Source: Chryseobacterium sp. OV279
GTDB taxonomy: Bacteria; Bacteroidota; Bacteroidia; Flavobacteriales; Weeksellaceae
Length of the DNA: 64,000 nt
NCBI RefSeq assembly: GCF_900128945.1
Contig: NZ_FQUD01000004.1
Coordinates: 248,001-312,000 of the forward strand
Direction: 5' to 3'
Shown: piece after piece, positions 16,899 through 25,721 of the stretch
Layout of the letters: every line of letters begins with the position of its first letter
Position numbering within the stretch: the first letter of the stretch is position 1
Made by a program: the position numbers and the translations under genes
The notes under the pieces: generated by a model
What the model was told of the DNA's origin: nothing
What the model saw: only the letters and a program-made list of their open reading frames with translations
The model's database searches: none

Positions 16899-17735
16899 AT
16901 GTCACCCATCATCTCATCATCCGAATTAAAAAATCTTTCAGCTGAAAACCTCATCATCCTTGATGCCAGAGTAGGAAAAGATATCCATCAAACTTACCTT
17001 GAAAAGCACATCAAAGGAGCCCGTTTTATAGATCTGGATAAAGATCTGGCTGAGATTGGTGAAGATGCGGCTTTTGGAGGAAGACACCCGCTTCCTGATA
17101 TCACAAAATTTGCTCAAACGCTTTCAAATCTTGGCGTTTCAGAAGATTCCCATGTCGTGATATATGATGATAAAAACGGAGCTAATGCAGCAGCAAGAGC
17201 CTGGTGGATGTTGAAGTCTTTCGGATTTAAAAATGTTCAGGTTCTGGATGGGGGAGTTCAGGCTGCTGAGAAAAGCGGATTAGAATTTTCATCTGGCGAA
17301 GAATCTTTTGAAAAATCTTCTGTCGTTAAAAGAGAAAGTTGGCTTCTTCCGGTTAAAGCTTTAGAAGGTGTTGAAAATGAACTACTAAGCCATTCTTCAA
17401 CAGTGGTCGATGTAAGAGATGCTTACCGTTATAATGGTGAATCTGAACCTATTGATCTCGTAGCCGGACACATTCCGGGAGCCATCAATATTCCTTTTTC
17501 TGAAAACCTGGATGAGAACGGAAACTTCCTGAAACCTGAAGTTTTAAAACAAAAATATACAGAATTTTTAAAAGATAAACCTCAGCATCTTATCATCCAT
17601 TGCGGGTCTGGTGTGACGGCGTGTCATACTATTTTAGCCCTGAATTATGCGGGTTTTCCTATTCCGGATCTTTATGTAGGCTCGTGGAGCGAATGGAGCA
17701 GGAGGGAAGGAAAGGAGATAGCGAGAGAAGTTTAA
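16899..17735 (+). CDS. sseA: 3-mercaptopyruvate sulfurtransferase (two-domain rhodanese)
   Basis: The 278-residue protein has two rhodanese domains (about 1-135 inactive, 155-278 active). The active loop reads HCGSGVTACHT with catalytic Cys235; the CGSGVTA form marks mercaptopyruvate rather than thiosulfate sulfurtransferases. GGRHPLP and GHIPGAINIPF are also typical. It moves sulfur from 3-mercaptopyruvate to thiol acceptors in the cytosol. It stands alone, with REP-like DNA on both sides. Confidence 0.9.
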   Translation: MSPIISSSELKNLSAENLIILDARVGKDIHQTYLEKHIKGARFIDLDKDLAEIGEDAAFGGRHPLPDITKFAQTLSNLGVSEDSHVVIYDDKNGANAAARAWWMLKSFGFKNVQVLDGGVQAAEKSGLEFSSGEESFEKSSVVKRESWLLPVKALEGVENELLSHSSTVVDVRDAYRYNGESEPIDLVAGHIPGAINIPFSENLDENGNFLKPEVLKQKYTEFLKDKPQHLIIHCGSGVTACHTILALNYAGFPIPDLYVGSWSEWSRREGKEIAREV

Positions 17736-17740
17736 AGACA

Positions 17741-18346
17741 GGAAGATGGAAGCGGGAGGCTGGAAGTTACTGGTAGCCTTATCTTAAAAATTTTGTCATT
17801 TATTTATGGTAGTTTGATTTTAAACTTTATGATGATTGTTTTTTAGTCCCGCTGATTGAGCTGATGGAACAGATTCATATTCTCGCTTAAACATTAAGGT
17901 AATTGAATAGAACAAGAATAGTTAAGAAATCATAAGTTAAAACTGCTGAGAAACACCAGCCACAAGGTGGCGATTTAACCCAAGATAGGATGCAGTCCTA
18001 TCAGAATCTCCAGTGAATCATACTTCGCTCATCTCATTAATGGTTTGAATTTTTTCTCTTGCATATGATATGGATTAAGCAGATTAAAGAAGTAAAAATC
18101 TGCCTCATCTGATTCATCTGCGTGAAATTTTAAAACACGTAAGGGATATTCATTCCCTTCATCAGAATCAATGATATTGCTTCCCTTTATAAAACATTAC
18201 AAAAGAAAAACGTATTTATATAAAACAGAAAAACCCGGAAATTTTCCGGGTTTTGTATTGTATTTGATGTAAACAAGAAGTTTCATATGGAAAGAAGAGT
18301 GATTGTATGACGTTCCAAAACCTCCATCCTCCTGCTTCCATCTTCC
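17741..18346. repeat. Inverted 28-bp repeats bounding a hairpin-rich intergenic region
   Basis: 17741-17768 (GGAAGATGGAAGCGGGAGGC...) and the reverse complement of 18319-18346 agree at 25 of 28 positions by eye. Each copy lies within a few bases of the stop codon of one of two convergent genes. Between them are perfect hairpins GCCAC-AAG-GTGGC (17960-17972) and GATAGGA-TGCAG-TCCTATC (17985-18003), and an AATCTG-type run (18090-18122). No gene seen in these 600 bp. Confidence 0.65.
18229..18255. terminator. Bidirectional terminator between convergent genes
   Basis: AAACCCGGAAA pairs with TTTTCCGGGTTT; A-runs before and T-runs after the stem make it usable in both directions. It would serve the minus-strand operon ending at 18357 and the sulfurtransferase gene ending at 17735. 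Confidence 0.75.
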
Positions 18347-18356
18347 TTACCTCAAT

Positions 18357-18683
18357 TTAAAGCATTCCTAATTCGAATTTTGCTTCTTCACTCATCATAT
18401 CCTTGTTCCAGCTAGGCTCGAAAGTAAGCTCTAAATCTACGCTTTTCACGCCTTCCACTTCTCCTGTCTTGTCTTTTACTTCCTGTGGCAGAGATTCTGC
18501 AACCGGGCAGTTTGGGGTAGTAAGGGTCATGATAATCTTTACATCGCCCTCCTCGGAGATCTGTACATCATAGATGAGGCCTAATTCGTAAATATCTACC
18601 GGAATTTCTGGGTCGTATACGGATTTTAAGACCCTGATGATTTCCTCACCAATGTCAGCAATTTGATCGTCTGTAAATTTCAT
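18357..18683 (-). CDS. SUF-associated iron-sulfur assembly protein (MIP18/DUF59 family)
   Basis: The 108-residue protein is a single DUF59 domain: DPEIPVDIYELGLIYDV, then LTTPNCPVAESLP with the conserved Cys59. Such proteins help deliver or mature Fe-S clusters and are commonly tied to the SUF system. It is the last gene of a four-gene operon and starts 3 bp after the exonuclease gene stop. Confidence 0.9.
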   Translation of the reverse strand: MKFTDDQIADIGEEIIRVLKSVYDPEIPVDIYELGLIYDVQISEEGDVKIIMTLTTPNCPVAESLPQEVKDKTGEVEGVKSVDLELTFEPSWNKDMMSEEAKFELGML

Positions 18684-18686
18684 TTT

Positions 18687-19388
18687 TTAATCTAGATTGA
18701 TATTCCTTTTCAACAAATCTTCCTGACGCATCCGCCGGAAAACATTTGCCAAAGTTAAGACATCTTTTTCACAATAGTTCACAATTCGTTCCAAGTCTTT
18801 TTCTATGTAGTAGATTGATGAAACCATTGAACCGTCTATATCATCTTTGGGCGTGGGAATTCCGAAGACATGAGCCAGCAATTCCAGGGAAACAAAACTT
18901 TTATAATCCCCGAATTTCCAGAGCTCCATGGTGTCGATATGCGGGATTTCCCAAGGCTTTTTTCCAAACATCTGAAACGGAACCGGAGGCTGCATTCCAT
19001 TGATGAGGAAGCGTCTGGCGATCCATGGAAAATCAAACTCTTTTCCGTTGTGGGCACAGAGAATAATGTTGTTCAGCCTTGGACTGTTGAAGAGCTCCCC
19101 GAATTCCTGAAGCATTTTTTTCTCATCATGGCCCGAAAAGCTTTTAATTTTTAACTTGTCATTCTTTTCCACCATTCCGATTGTGATGCAGATTATCTTT
19201 CCAAACTCGGCCATAATTCCTGCCCGGTCATAAAATTCTGCAGCGGTTACCTCATCTTTTCTCTGAAATCTGGTTTTCTTGTCCCAAAGTTTCTGTTCGG
19301 TTTCAGGAAGCTCGTCCCACGAACCGGATCCCGGAACGGTCTCAATATCAAGGAATAAAACTTTTTCTAATGGAATGTGCTGTATCAT
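18687..19388 (-). CDS. Predicted 3'-5' exonuclease (PolB-exonuclease-like)
   Basis: The 233-residue protein belongs to the DEDD nuclease fold. Motif I is LFLDIETVPG (Asp14, Glu16), motif II is AHNGKEFDFPW and motif III is YCEKDVLTLANVF. The arrangement matches the stand-alone PolB-type exonuclease family of Bacteroidetes. It likely trims DNA or RNA 3' ends in the cytosol. It sits 14 bp after csaA in the operon. Confidence 0.88.
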   Translation of the reverse strand: MIQHIPLEKVLFLDIETVPGSGSWDELPETEQKLWDKKTRFQRKDEVTAAEFYDRAGIMAEFGKIICITIGMVEKNDKLKIKSFSGHDEKKMLQEFGELFNSPRLNNIILCAHNGKEFDFPWIARRFLINGMQPPVPFQMFGKKPWEIPHIDTMELWKFGDYKSFVSLELLAHVFGIPTPKDDIDGSMVSSIYYIEKDLERIVNYCEKDVLTLANVFRRMRQEDLLKRNINLD

Positions 19389-19402
19389 ATGTGTTTGTGT
19401 TT

Positions 19403-19750
19403 TTATCCTACCTGCATTCCGTTTTTTACCGGAAGGGATGGTGCCAAAAGCGTAACATCTTTCTTATCTTCTCCATAAACGCCCAAAACCAGACATTCGC
19501 TGAAGAAATTAGCGATCTGTTTTTTGGGGAAATTCACGACAGCCATTACCTGTTTTCCTACAAGGTCTTCTTTCTGATAAAGAGAAGTGATCTGTGCTGA
19601 AGACTGTTTAATGCCAAGGTCTCCGAAATCGATTTCCAATTGATAAGAAGGGTTTCTTGCTTTCTCAAAATCATTGGCGGAAACTATGGTTCCGCATCTT
19701 ATATCTATTTTCTCAAAGTCTGTCCAGGATATTTCCGGTTTTATCGTCAT
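19403..19750 (-). CDS. csaA: CsaA-type tRNA-binding-domain protein
   Basis: The 115-residue protein is one OB-fold tRNA-binding domain (FEKIDIRCGTIVSAND at the start, NFPKKQIANFFSECLVLG later), the full length of CsaA. The family is described as a chaperone or tRNA-binding protein. It overlaps the upstream metallopeptidase-like gene by 4 bp. Confidence 0.9.
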   Translation of the reverse strand: MTIKPEISWTDFEKIDIRCGTIVSANDFEKARNPSYQLEIDFGDLGIKQSSAQITSLYQKEDLVGKQVMAVVNFPKKQIANFFSECLVLGVYGEDKKDVTLLAPSLPVKNGMQVG

Positions 19751-20256
19751 GATAATGAATTGATTAAGTGTTCTACTTCTGTTTTTCCTTCTGCATATTT
19801 TTGTTGCAGTTCTGATCCTTCGCCCATTCTTCTGTAATATTCCAAGGCTTTATTTCCAAAGAATTTTTTGTGAAAATCCGAAACTTCCGGAACCTGCGGA
19901 AAAACTTTATGGAAAAGCATTTCATAATACGCCTGGAATTCCCGCTCATTTTTATCTTCAATGACTTGTCCGGGAGCTTTTTGCCGTACATGAAGCATTT
20001 CGTGGGCCACCATATTCAGGACGAGATTGAGATCAAAATCAAATAAATTCCTCGGGATCATTACTTTTTGAGGCCCTCCCAATTCTCCTTCAGCCGTTAA
20101 AAGCATAGAGGTAGGCGAGAGTTCTTCCCTAAAACCAAAACCGGCAAAATTTTCATGTTCCAGTTCAAAAGAATGGATTAGAAATTTCGCGGCATCCAGG
20201 ATCTGGTCGTGTTCTTTGTAAGCCTCAAGATGTAAATTGATCTGCTCGAAATTCAT
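19747..20256 (-). CDS. HExxH-containing putative metallopeptidase
   Basis: A 169-residue cytosolic protein with VAHEMLHVRQ (His85, Glu86, His89), the zincin zinc-binding motif, and an acidic Glu-rich helix afterwards (NEREFQAYYEM) that may give the third ligand. It has no signal peptide. It is the first gene of the operon with csaA, the exonuclease and the SUF-associated gene. Substrate unknown. Confidence 0.7.
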   Translation of the reverse strand: MNFEQINLHLEAYKEHDQILDAAKFLIHSFELEHENFAGFGFREELSPTSMLLTAEGELGGPQKVMIPRNLFDFDLNLVLNMVAHEMLHVRQKAPGQVIEDKNEREFQAYYEMLFHKVFPQVPEVSDFHKKFFGNKALEYYRRMGEGSELQQKYAEGKTEVEHLINSLS

Positions 20257-20477
20257 TCAGAATATGTTTTAAACAAATGTATTAAAATATTGAAAATTTT
20301 GGTAGTGTTTTGAAGTGAAAGAATAGAAGAGATTTTTATTGACAAAATTGAGTGCTAGATACCAGAATTCAGTTGCTTGTTCTTAATTTTTTGAAGAATT
20401 CAATTTTAATATAATGTAGTTTTATTCTTTTTTGAATATTTTCTTTTTTTATATTTTTAAAAATTATTTTCTTACAT

Positions 20478-20876
20478 ATGAATACAGCCTTACAGGTAAT
20501 ATTACTCATAATTATATTTTCAAATTCAATTTTTGTGATGTTGGAAAAAAACATATTCCCTTCCAAAATTTTTAAATTAAACTGGGTCATTGCATTAGTA
20601 GATATTTTAGTAATCTTCTTCTTTTTTAAGTTAAATGAATCTATAATTCCTTACATCGTATTTACAGTAATTATTGTTATATCTGGTTTAGGGTTTAAGA
20701 CTTTTGTTAAAGGTGATAATAGACAACGATTGATAAACTTTTTCGTTTATTTTTTACTCTTGCTTTTAACGATACTTACAGTTGGTGTTATAAAAAATCT
20801 TTTATTTGATTCCTCCACAGCTGATTTACATGTTAAAAGTTTTAATACTGAAAATAAATACATTTCTCTACAATGA
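20478..20876 (+). CDS. Small integral membrane protein
   Basis: 132 residues with four hydrophobic helices (about 4-24, 35-50, 57-75, 86-107) and a short polar tail. No known family recognised. It lies alone and very AT-rich, divergent from the operon at 20256, and is followed by the terminator of the opposite gene. Coding status is supported by the clean alternation of helices and loops. Confidence 0.6.
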   Translation: MNTALQVILLIIIFSNSIFVMLEKNIFPSKIFKLNWVIALVDILVIFFFFKLNESIIPYIVFTVIIVISGLGFKTFVKGDNRQRLINFFVYFLLLLLTILTVGVIKNLLFDSSTADLHVKSFNTENKYISLQ

Positions 20877-20995
20877 AAGATTATATTGATAAGCCACAGG
20901 TTTTGAATTGATAAAAGACACTTTTGAAAAAACAAAGAGTTTTCGTTGGATTTTTTAAACGATGAAACTTAAAGATACTTCACAAAAACAGTGTA

Positions 20996-21031
20996 CATAA
21001 AAAAAGAGCCTGGACTTGGGATCAGGCTCTT
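20996..21031 (-). terminator. Rho-independent terminator of the trypsin-like gene
   Basis: AAGAGCCTG (21004-21012) pairs with CAGGCTCTT (21023-21031); on the minus strand it is followed by at least seven T. It lies 22 bp after the protease stop. Confidence 0.85.
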
Positions 21032-21052
21032 CGTATAAAGAAAAAAAATTGG

Positions 21053-22063
21053 TTAAGGATGCTCATTTCGGGCTTTGATCACGAGATTCACGAGATCTGA
21101 ACCGCCGCTCGCAAAGTTTTCACTTGGATTGTGGGCACTTTGGGTAGCTACAGCGTAAGGAATACCATCCCAATATCCCCAGAATGGTCCGCCGCTTTGT
21201 CCTGGCCAGATGTCTGCTTTGTGGCTCATGCTTTCATTGTCATCAGCACTCCAGAAATCACCATCTAAAGCAATGTCTGTTTGGTAAGTAGGTCTCTGTC
21301 CACCGGTTAAATCTCCCGGATAACCCGCATGAGTCCAGTAAGGTTTTCCGTCCCATGCATCGGTGTAGGATTTTGCACCCATCCAGCCTATGTTGTCTCC
21401 AATACGTCGGTCCAGGACAATCACGACATAGTCATATTGAATTTCCGTAGAATCAATGGTAGGTCCGGCTACTTTGTATTTGTAATAAGTCAATGTTCCC
21501 CACGCGCTTCCGTATGGAGCACTTCCGTTGTAATACATTGGTGTAAATTTTAACCAGCCAGTGCTGTTGTTAGCCTTCCAGTCTACGATATGGGCGCAAG
21601 TAAGAAGATGTCTCGGACCGATCATCACTCCGCTTCCTGAGCCTAATGCGCTTTCTACTTTTCCTACGCATCGCCATGGGTAAGCCGTAGAATTATATAC
21701 TTTTCTCTGATCGGGACCGAATATAGTTTTTACCCCTTCTGTGGTTAGGAAAGATTCTCTTTCAATGAATTTTGGTTTGCGGTCTTTTTTAGCTTCCAGT
21801 TTGGGCTGATATTCAAAATCTGAATGAGTAGGATAGAAGTGATCGGTTTCAAGGCCTTTTCCTTCTGCTGCCTTTTCATTGGCAGATATTCCGACTGTTT
21901 TCATTCCTTTTGGGTAAGACCGTCCGTCAATGGTTTCCATGGCAGGTCCCTGATTGGTCGTTTTTTCGGCATTCGCCAGTTTTTCGGTTGATTTTGCTTT
22001 AACGGTTTTAAGTCTTGACACTTCTTCCGCCGTCATTGGTTGTGTATTTTCAGTTTTAGACAT
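21053..22063 (-). CDS. Trypsin/V8-like serine protease, apparently cytosolic
   Basis: The 336-residue protein has a polar, Lys/Glu-rich region (1-110) with no signal peptide, then a chymotrypsin-fold domain with His158 in TCAHIVD, Asp211 in IQYDYVVIVL and Ser290 in WPGQSGGPF. GSGSGVMIG precedes the His motif as in glutamyl-endopeptidase-like enzymes. It is encoded 65 bp after the caspase-like gene, with its own terminator, so the pair forms one transcript. The N-terminal extension may be an inhibitory propeptide cut by the caspase-like partner; that is inference. Confidence 0.88.
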   Translation of the reverse strand: MSKTENTQPMTAEEVSRLKTVKAKSTEKLANAEKTTNQGPAMETIDGRSYPKGMKTVGISANEKAAEGKGLETDHFYPTHSDFEYQPKLEAKKDRKPKFIERESFLTTEGVKTIFGPDQRKVYNSTAYPWRCVGKVESALGSGSGVMIGPRHLLTCAHIVDWKANNSTGWLKFTPMYYNGSAPYGSAWGTLTYYKYKVAGPTIDSTEIQYDYVVIVLDRRIGDNIGWMGAKSYTDAWDGKPYWTHAGYPGDLTGGQRPTYQTDIALDGDFWSADDNESMSHKADIWPGQSGGPFWGYWDGIPYAVATQSAHNPSENFASGGSDLVNLVIKARNEHP

Positions 22064-22128
22064 GATTATTGAGTTTTTAATCAGTTTTTCCTACTCTTTG
22101 GATGGCTTTTCGGATTCCGCCAGTGGTT

Positions 22129-22974
22129 TTATGAGAATATTTTTTGAGAAAATTCTGCGGTGATGCTTTCTGTCTGGTTGACTTGTGCGGCGCCCATTGC
22201 TGCTAAAGCCATTGCAACCTGTTTGTCGAGTGTTTTTCTTACAATATTTCCGTTGGTAGCACGAAGGACTTTACAGAAATGATAGGTGAAATAGCCTCTT
22301 ATCTGCCCGCTCATATTTCCTTCCATAGACACCTGATTGTCTTTGCAAGCAGCCCATAACGTATGATTGAGGCCGGCTACAGGAACAAGAGCTTTGGTCA
22401 TGGTCGTTATTTTTTTAGAACTTTTGGAAGACTGCAATTCGCTGGCGTAAGTCATATAAAATTCATCTTCGAGCATTGGCGGAATGAAACGGGGCGCTTC
22501 ATAAGAGAGTTCCAGATCCAGTCCGATATCCAGTTTTCTGGTTCCGGTTCCTGAGTGGCAGCAGTCGAATATTACTTCCAGATTGACGCCTGCTTTAAGT
22601 TTGCTGAGTACGGCTTTAAAATCATCATCACGGATGACTCCTGCGCTTGCATAATCGTGTGGACAAATCGCCTCATCCAGTCCGTCTATTTCCAGATCTG
22701 CCCCGATATTGGCCACCCTTGTTCCGTGTCCGGAATAATAGAAGACCAGTGAATCTCCTTTTACGCTGCTGTTTACCAGTGTTTTAAGGTAGTTTAATAT
22801 ATTGGCTCTTTTGGCATTCTGATTGGTGAGAATTTTAATATTGGCTGGAGCAAATCCGCAAATTACCAAAGTGTTGGCCATATCTCTGGCATCATTTACA
22901 CAACCGTTTAAGTCCGGTCCTCCTGATCCTATAGGTGCATAGTCATTGATTCCTACGACGAGTGCTTTTTTCAT
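22129..22974 (-). CDS. Caspase-like (C14/metacaspase) protease
   Basis: The 281-residue protein starts with the caspase fold (MKKALVVGINDYA) and has the catalytic dyad His83 in YYSGHGTR and Cys139 in DCCHSGTG. It is full length for a stand-alone bacterial C14 domain, with no signal peptide. Such proteases cleave after Arg/Lys or Asp and often act in regulated proteolysis or conflict systems. Its neighbour downstream is a trypsin-like protease, a recurring association in bacterial effector cascades. No sensor or effector-associated domain is visible in the gene itself. Confidence 0.9.
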   Translation of the reverse strand: MKKALVVGINDYAPIGSGGPDLNGCVNDARDMANTLVICGFAPANIKILTNQNAKRANILNYLKTLVNSSVKGDSLVFYYSGHGTRVANIGADLEIDGLDEAICPHDYASAGVIRDDDFKAVLSKLKAGVNLEVIFDCCHSGTGTRKLDIGLDLELSYEAPRFIPPMLEDEFYMTYASELQSSKSSKKITTMTKALVPVAGLNHTLWAACKDNQVSMEGNMSGQIRGYFTYHFCKVLRATNGNIVRKTLDKQVAMALAAMGAAQVNQTESITAEFSQKIFS

Positions 22975-23547
22975 TTCGATTAGTTTTTAAAATTGTCCCT
23001 ACTCTGTTTCGGCTTTTCGGGTTCGGCCTTCATGGATTAGTTTTACAGGACAAAATTCCATAATTAAAAAGAGCAAAAACAGAGGGAAAGGACTGATTAT
23101 GTGGTAGGTAAAACACCTTTTTTTATTTGTAGTGATTTTTTTAACCACGGATTTCACGAATTTGCACAGATGATTGTGTTGATGTTTCTAGGTGTTTTTT
23201 TAAGGAAAAAAATTAATTTTAACGCAAAGGTTTATTTAGGAAGCGTATAATTTTGAGGAATACAAAGGTTTTGAGTGCGTCCTTGATGAAGCGAATGGAT
23301 AAACGTCCGCTTAGTCGAATCAATGAAATTGATTCCTCCTTTGCTCAACTAATACTATACAGCATTATAATCGAACTTTGCGTAAGAAAAAAGAGCCACG
23401 TCTTTTTTGTAATTGAATTTTAAAAATTAACCACAGATTTCACAGATTTACACAGATGATTGAGGGTATTTGGAGGGAAAAATAAGTAAGCTTTTTTCTT
23501 CAGCTTGGTAGCCACTTTCTTTTAGGAATAAGACGAATGGAAGGGAA
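22975..23547. repeat. Intergenic region with repeated AATCTG-type and inverted-repeat element
   Basis: Two 36-bp direct repeats, TTAACCACRGATTTCACRRA..., lie at 23141-23176 and 23427-23462. Between them is a 163-bp stretch (23221-23383) bounded by ACGCAAAG and CTTTGCGT in inverted orientation, with an internal hairpin GAATCAAT-GAA-ATTGATTC (23317-23335). No gene is seen; this may be a non-autonomous repeat element, but no target duplication is clear. Confidence 0.5.
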
Positions 23548-23583
23548 CGAAAAAATCCGGCAAATTGTAAAAATCTACCGGAT
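23548..23583 (-). terminator. Terminator of the NarL-type two-component operon
   Basis: ATCCGG...CCGGAT with further pairing inside the stem; followed by T-run on the minus strand (23550-23554). It lies about 57 bp after the response regulator stop. Confidence 0.7.
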
Positions 23584-23639
23584 GCGTGATTAAGTTATAA
23601 TGGTTTTTGGACGATGTTAGTTTAAAAGGAAAGATAAAA

Positions 23640-24284
23640 TCAGCACAAGTCATGTTTTAAAGCAAAAAGAACGAGGCCGACCCTGTTTTTTATTTCCAGT
23701 TTGGTGAAAACGGAATCTCTGTAGCCATCAATGGTTTTGGGGCTTAGGAACATTTTATCCGCTATTTCTTTGTACGTAAGCTCGCTGCAGGCCCATTTGA
23801 TAAATTCCTTTTCCCGGTCTTTTAATTCGGATAGGAGAGAGGCTGTTTTGAAGTCTTCTGTTCTTACTTTCAATAATTTTTGGGCGACAAAATCAGTATA
23901 AAAGCTTCCTTTATCAAATACCGTATCTATGGCTTGGAATAAAATAGATGGCTGCATATCTTTCAACAGGTAGCCTTTTGCTCCGGCCTTCAGCATTTTG
24001 ATGAGTATTTTTTCGTCATCTTCCATGGTGAGGGCAATCACTTTGATGTTCGGGTGATGTTCGGTTAGCCATTCTGTGGTTTCTATACCGTTTTTATAGG
24101 GCATATTGATGTCCATCAGGACTACAGCGGGTAATTCTGAGGTTTTTTCTATGGCGGCAATAAAATCTTCTCCGTTGGGATGATTCATGATCACACTGTA
24201 CTGAGGGTTTTCCATGATCATATTTTCCAATGCCTTGGACATTAAAGTATGGTCATCTACAATCGCTATGGGAATGGTTTTCAT
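23640..24284 (-). CDS. NarL/FixJ-type response regulator
   Basis: 214 residues: a receiver domain with phospho-acceptor Asp58 in VVLMDINMP and Lys in LLKDMQ, followed by a LuxR-type helix-turn-helix (ELTYKEIADKMFLSPKTIDGYRDSV). It overlaps the histidine kinase stop by 4 bp, so the two proteins are coupled. Targets unknown; it is the last gene of a four-gene operon. Confidence 0.93.
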   Translation of the reverse strand: MKTIPIAIVDDHTLMSKALENMIMENPQYSVIMNHPNGEDFIAAIEKTSELPAVVLMDINMPYKNGIETTEWLTEHHPNIKVIALTMEDDEKILIKMLKAGAKGYLLKDMQPSILFQAIDTVFDKGSFYTDFVAQKLLKVRTEDFKTASLLSELKDREKEFIKWACSELTYKEIADKMFLSPKTIDGYRDSVFTKLEIKNRVGLVLFALKHDLC

Positions 24285-25051
24285 ATGATGTGTTTGTAAT
24301 AGGTTATAGAGGTCTGTGTTCCTTTATCAAGCTCCGACTGTATGGAAAATTCGGCGTGAATAAGTTTCGCTCTCAGTTCCATATTTTTCAGTCCCGAACC
24401 GTCCTGTATCTTGGAGGTGTTAAATCCTTTTCCGTTGTCAGAAATGTTGATTCGTAATGTGTTATGATCATCTTCCAGTTGTATAGACACATTTTTAGCC
24501 CTGGAATGTTTTAAGATATTATTAATGCTTTCCTGAATGATCCGGAAGAGAATCAGCCCGTGTTTGGGAGAGATATCAATATCCTGTTTCTGGGTGATGA
24601 AATCTATTTTTAATAATCTTAATTTCTGTATTCTTTTAACTTCTCTTTCAATAGATTCCGTCAGTCCGAAATGAATGATCTGTTCAGTAATCAGTGTTTT
24701 GGATAAATTTCTGATGTCCTGAATGCATTCACCCAACAACTCACTCAACTCGTTCAGTTCTTCTTTTTCTGCATTTTTAAGCTTGGAAATCAGTTGATTT
24801 TGCCTTAATCGAACCACCGAAAGTTTTTGTCCCACATCATCATGCAGTTCCTGGCCGATATAGTTGAGTGTCTGCTCTTTGATTTCAACCTGCGAAGTCG
24901 CCAGCTCTTTTTCAAACCGCATATCCTTTTCTTTCTGCTCGATCAAAAGGGTCGTTTTCTTTTTGATAAAGACCACATAGATGAAGATCATCGTCAAAAC
25001 AACGATCAGTAAAGTAATGGTAAAGGTGATAACCAAATTATTTTCTTCCAT
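24281..25051 (-). CDS. Sensor histidine kinase, HisKA_3 type
   Basis: 256 residues with one N-terminal membrane helix (about 8-29), a coiled linker, the phospho-acceptor His70 in GQELHDDVGQKLS, and an HATPase domain with DNGKGFN and GSGLKNMELRAKL. It lacks a periplasmic sensing domain, so its input probably comes from the upstream membrane protein or lipoprotein of the same operon. Stop and regulator start overlap by 4 bp. Confidence 0.92.
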   Translation of the reverse strand: MEENNLVITFTITLLIVVLTMIFIYVVFIKKKTTLLIEQKEKDMRFEKELATSQVEIKEQTLNYIGQELHDDVGQKLSVVRLRQNQLISKLKNAEKEELNELSELLGECIQDIRNLSKTLITEQIIHFGLTESIEREVKRIQKLRLLKIDFITQKQDIDISPKHGLILFRIIQESINNILKHSRAKNVSIQLEDDHNTLRINISDNGKGFNTSKIQDGSGLKNMELRAKLIHAEFSIQSELDKGTQTSITYYKHII

Positions 25052-25066
25052 ACTTCAAAAGGATGT

Positions 25067-25711
25067 TTATCTGAGCTTCTCCTGTTTGTTCCAAATTAGT
25101 CCCAGGACAAGTATTCCGTTACTGATAAGGTTTAGCATAAATAAGATAAAGAAATAAATATGCTGGGATACGGTGGTTCTGAAATATAAAATAGGAATAC
25201 TACCAATAAATAAAATCAGTAAAGAAACTGAAATCCAGAAGGGCAGATAATTATTAAGATCCAGTATTTTATCGGAATTAAAAGTCTGATATAAAAATAA
25301 AATAATGGAAAACATCAGTAAAAGGATATCCGTATACAGCATATTAAATGAAAAATGATGCAGGAGATCGTCCTCTATATAAAACATCACGATAATATTG
25401 ATTACAAAAAGGATCAACAGGATCAACTGAATCTTTTTCAGAACTGGCCAATAAAGCAATTGAAAATAATACAGCAAATAGAGGAAAAATACAATCATTA
25501 AAAAGCCAATCACGAAAAATATTTCAGTAGAAAGGTTGGTGGATATAAAATAGAAATAACAAAAAATATCAATTACTGTAAATAATATGTACCCAACAAT
25601 AAAAAATAAATTCTCTTTCCCTATTTTTCTGTATTTAATGACCATTAAAACCATCACTAAAATGGAGATGACCATGGTGATTTGCTTCCCGATTTCTATA
25701 TTCCAGTTCAT
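25067..25711 (-). CDS. Multi-pass membrane protein in a sensor operon
   Basis: 214 residues with about seven hydrophobic helices and short loops. The layout resembles 7TM signalling input modules, though no motif confirms it. It lies 15 bp before the kinase gene and 10 bp after the lipoprotein gene. I infer that it relays a signal to the kinase, which itself lacks a sensor domain. Confidence 0.7.
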   Translation of the reverse strand: MNWNIEIGKQITMVISILVMVLMVIKYRKIGKENLFFIVGYILFTVIDIFCYFYFISTNLSTEIFFVIGFLMIVFFLYLLYYFQLLYWPVLKKIQLILLILFVINIIVMFYIEDDLLHHFSFNMLYTDILLLMFSIILFLYQTFNSDKILDLNNYLPFWISVSLLILFIGSIPILYFRTTVSQHIYFFILFMLNLISNGILVLGLIWNKQEKLR

Positions 25712-25721
25712 GACTTTATTT

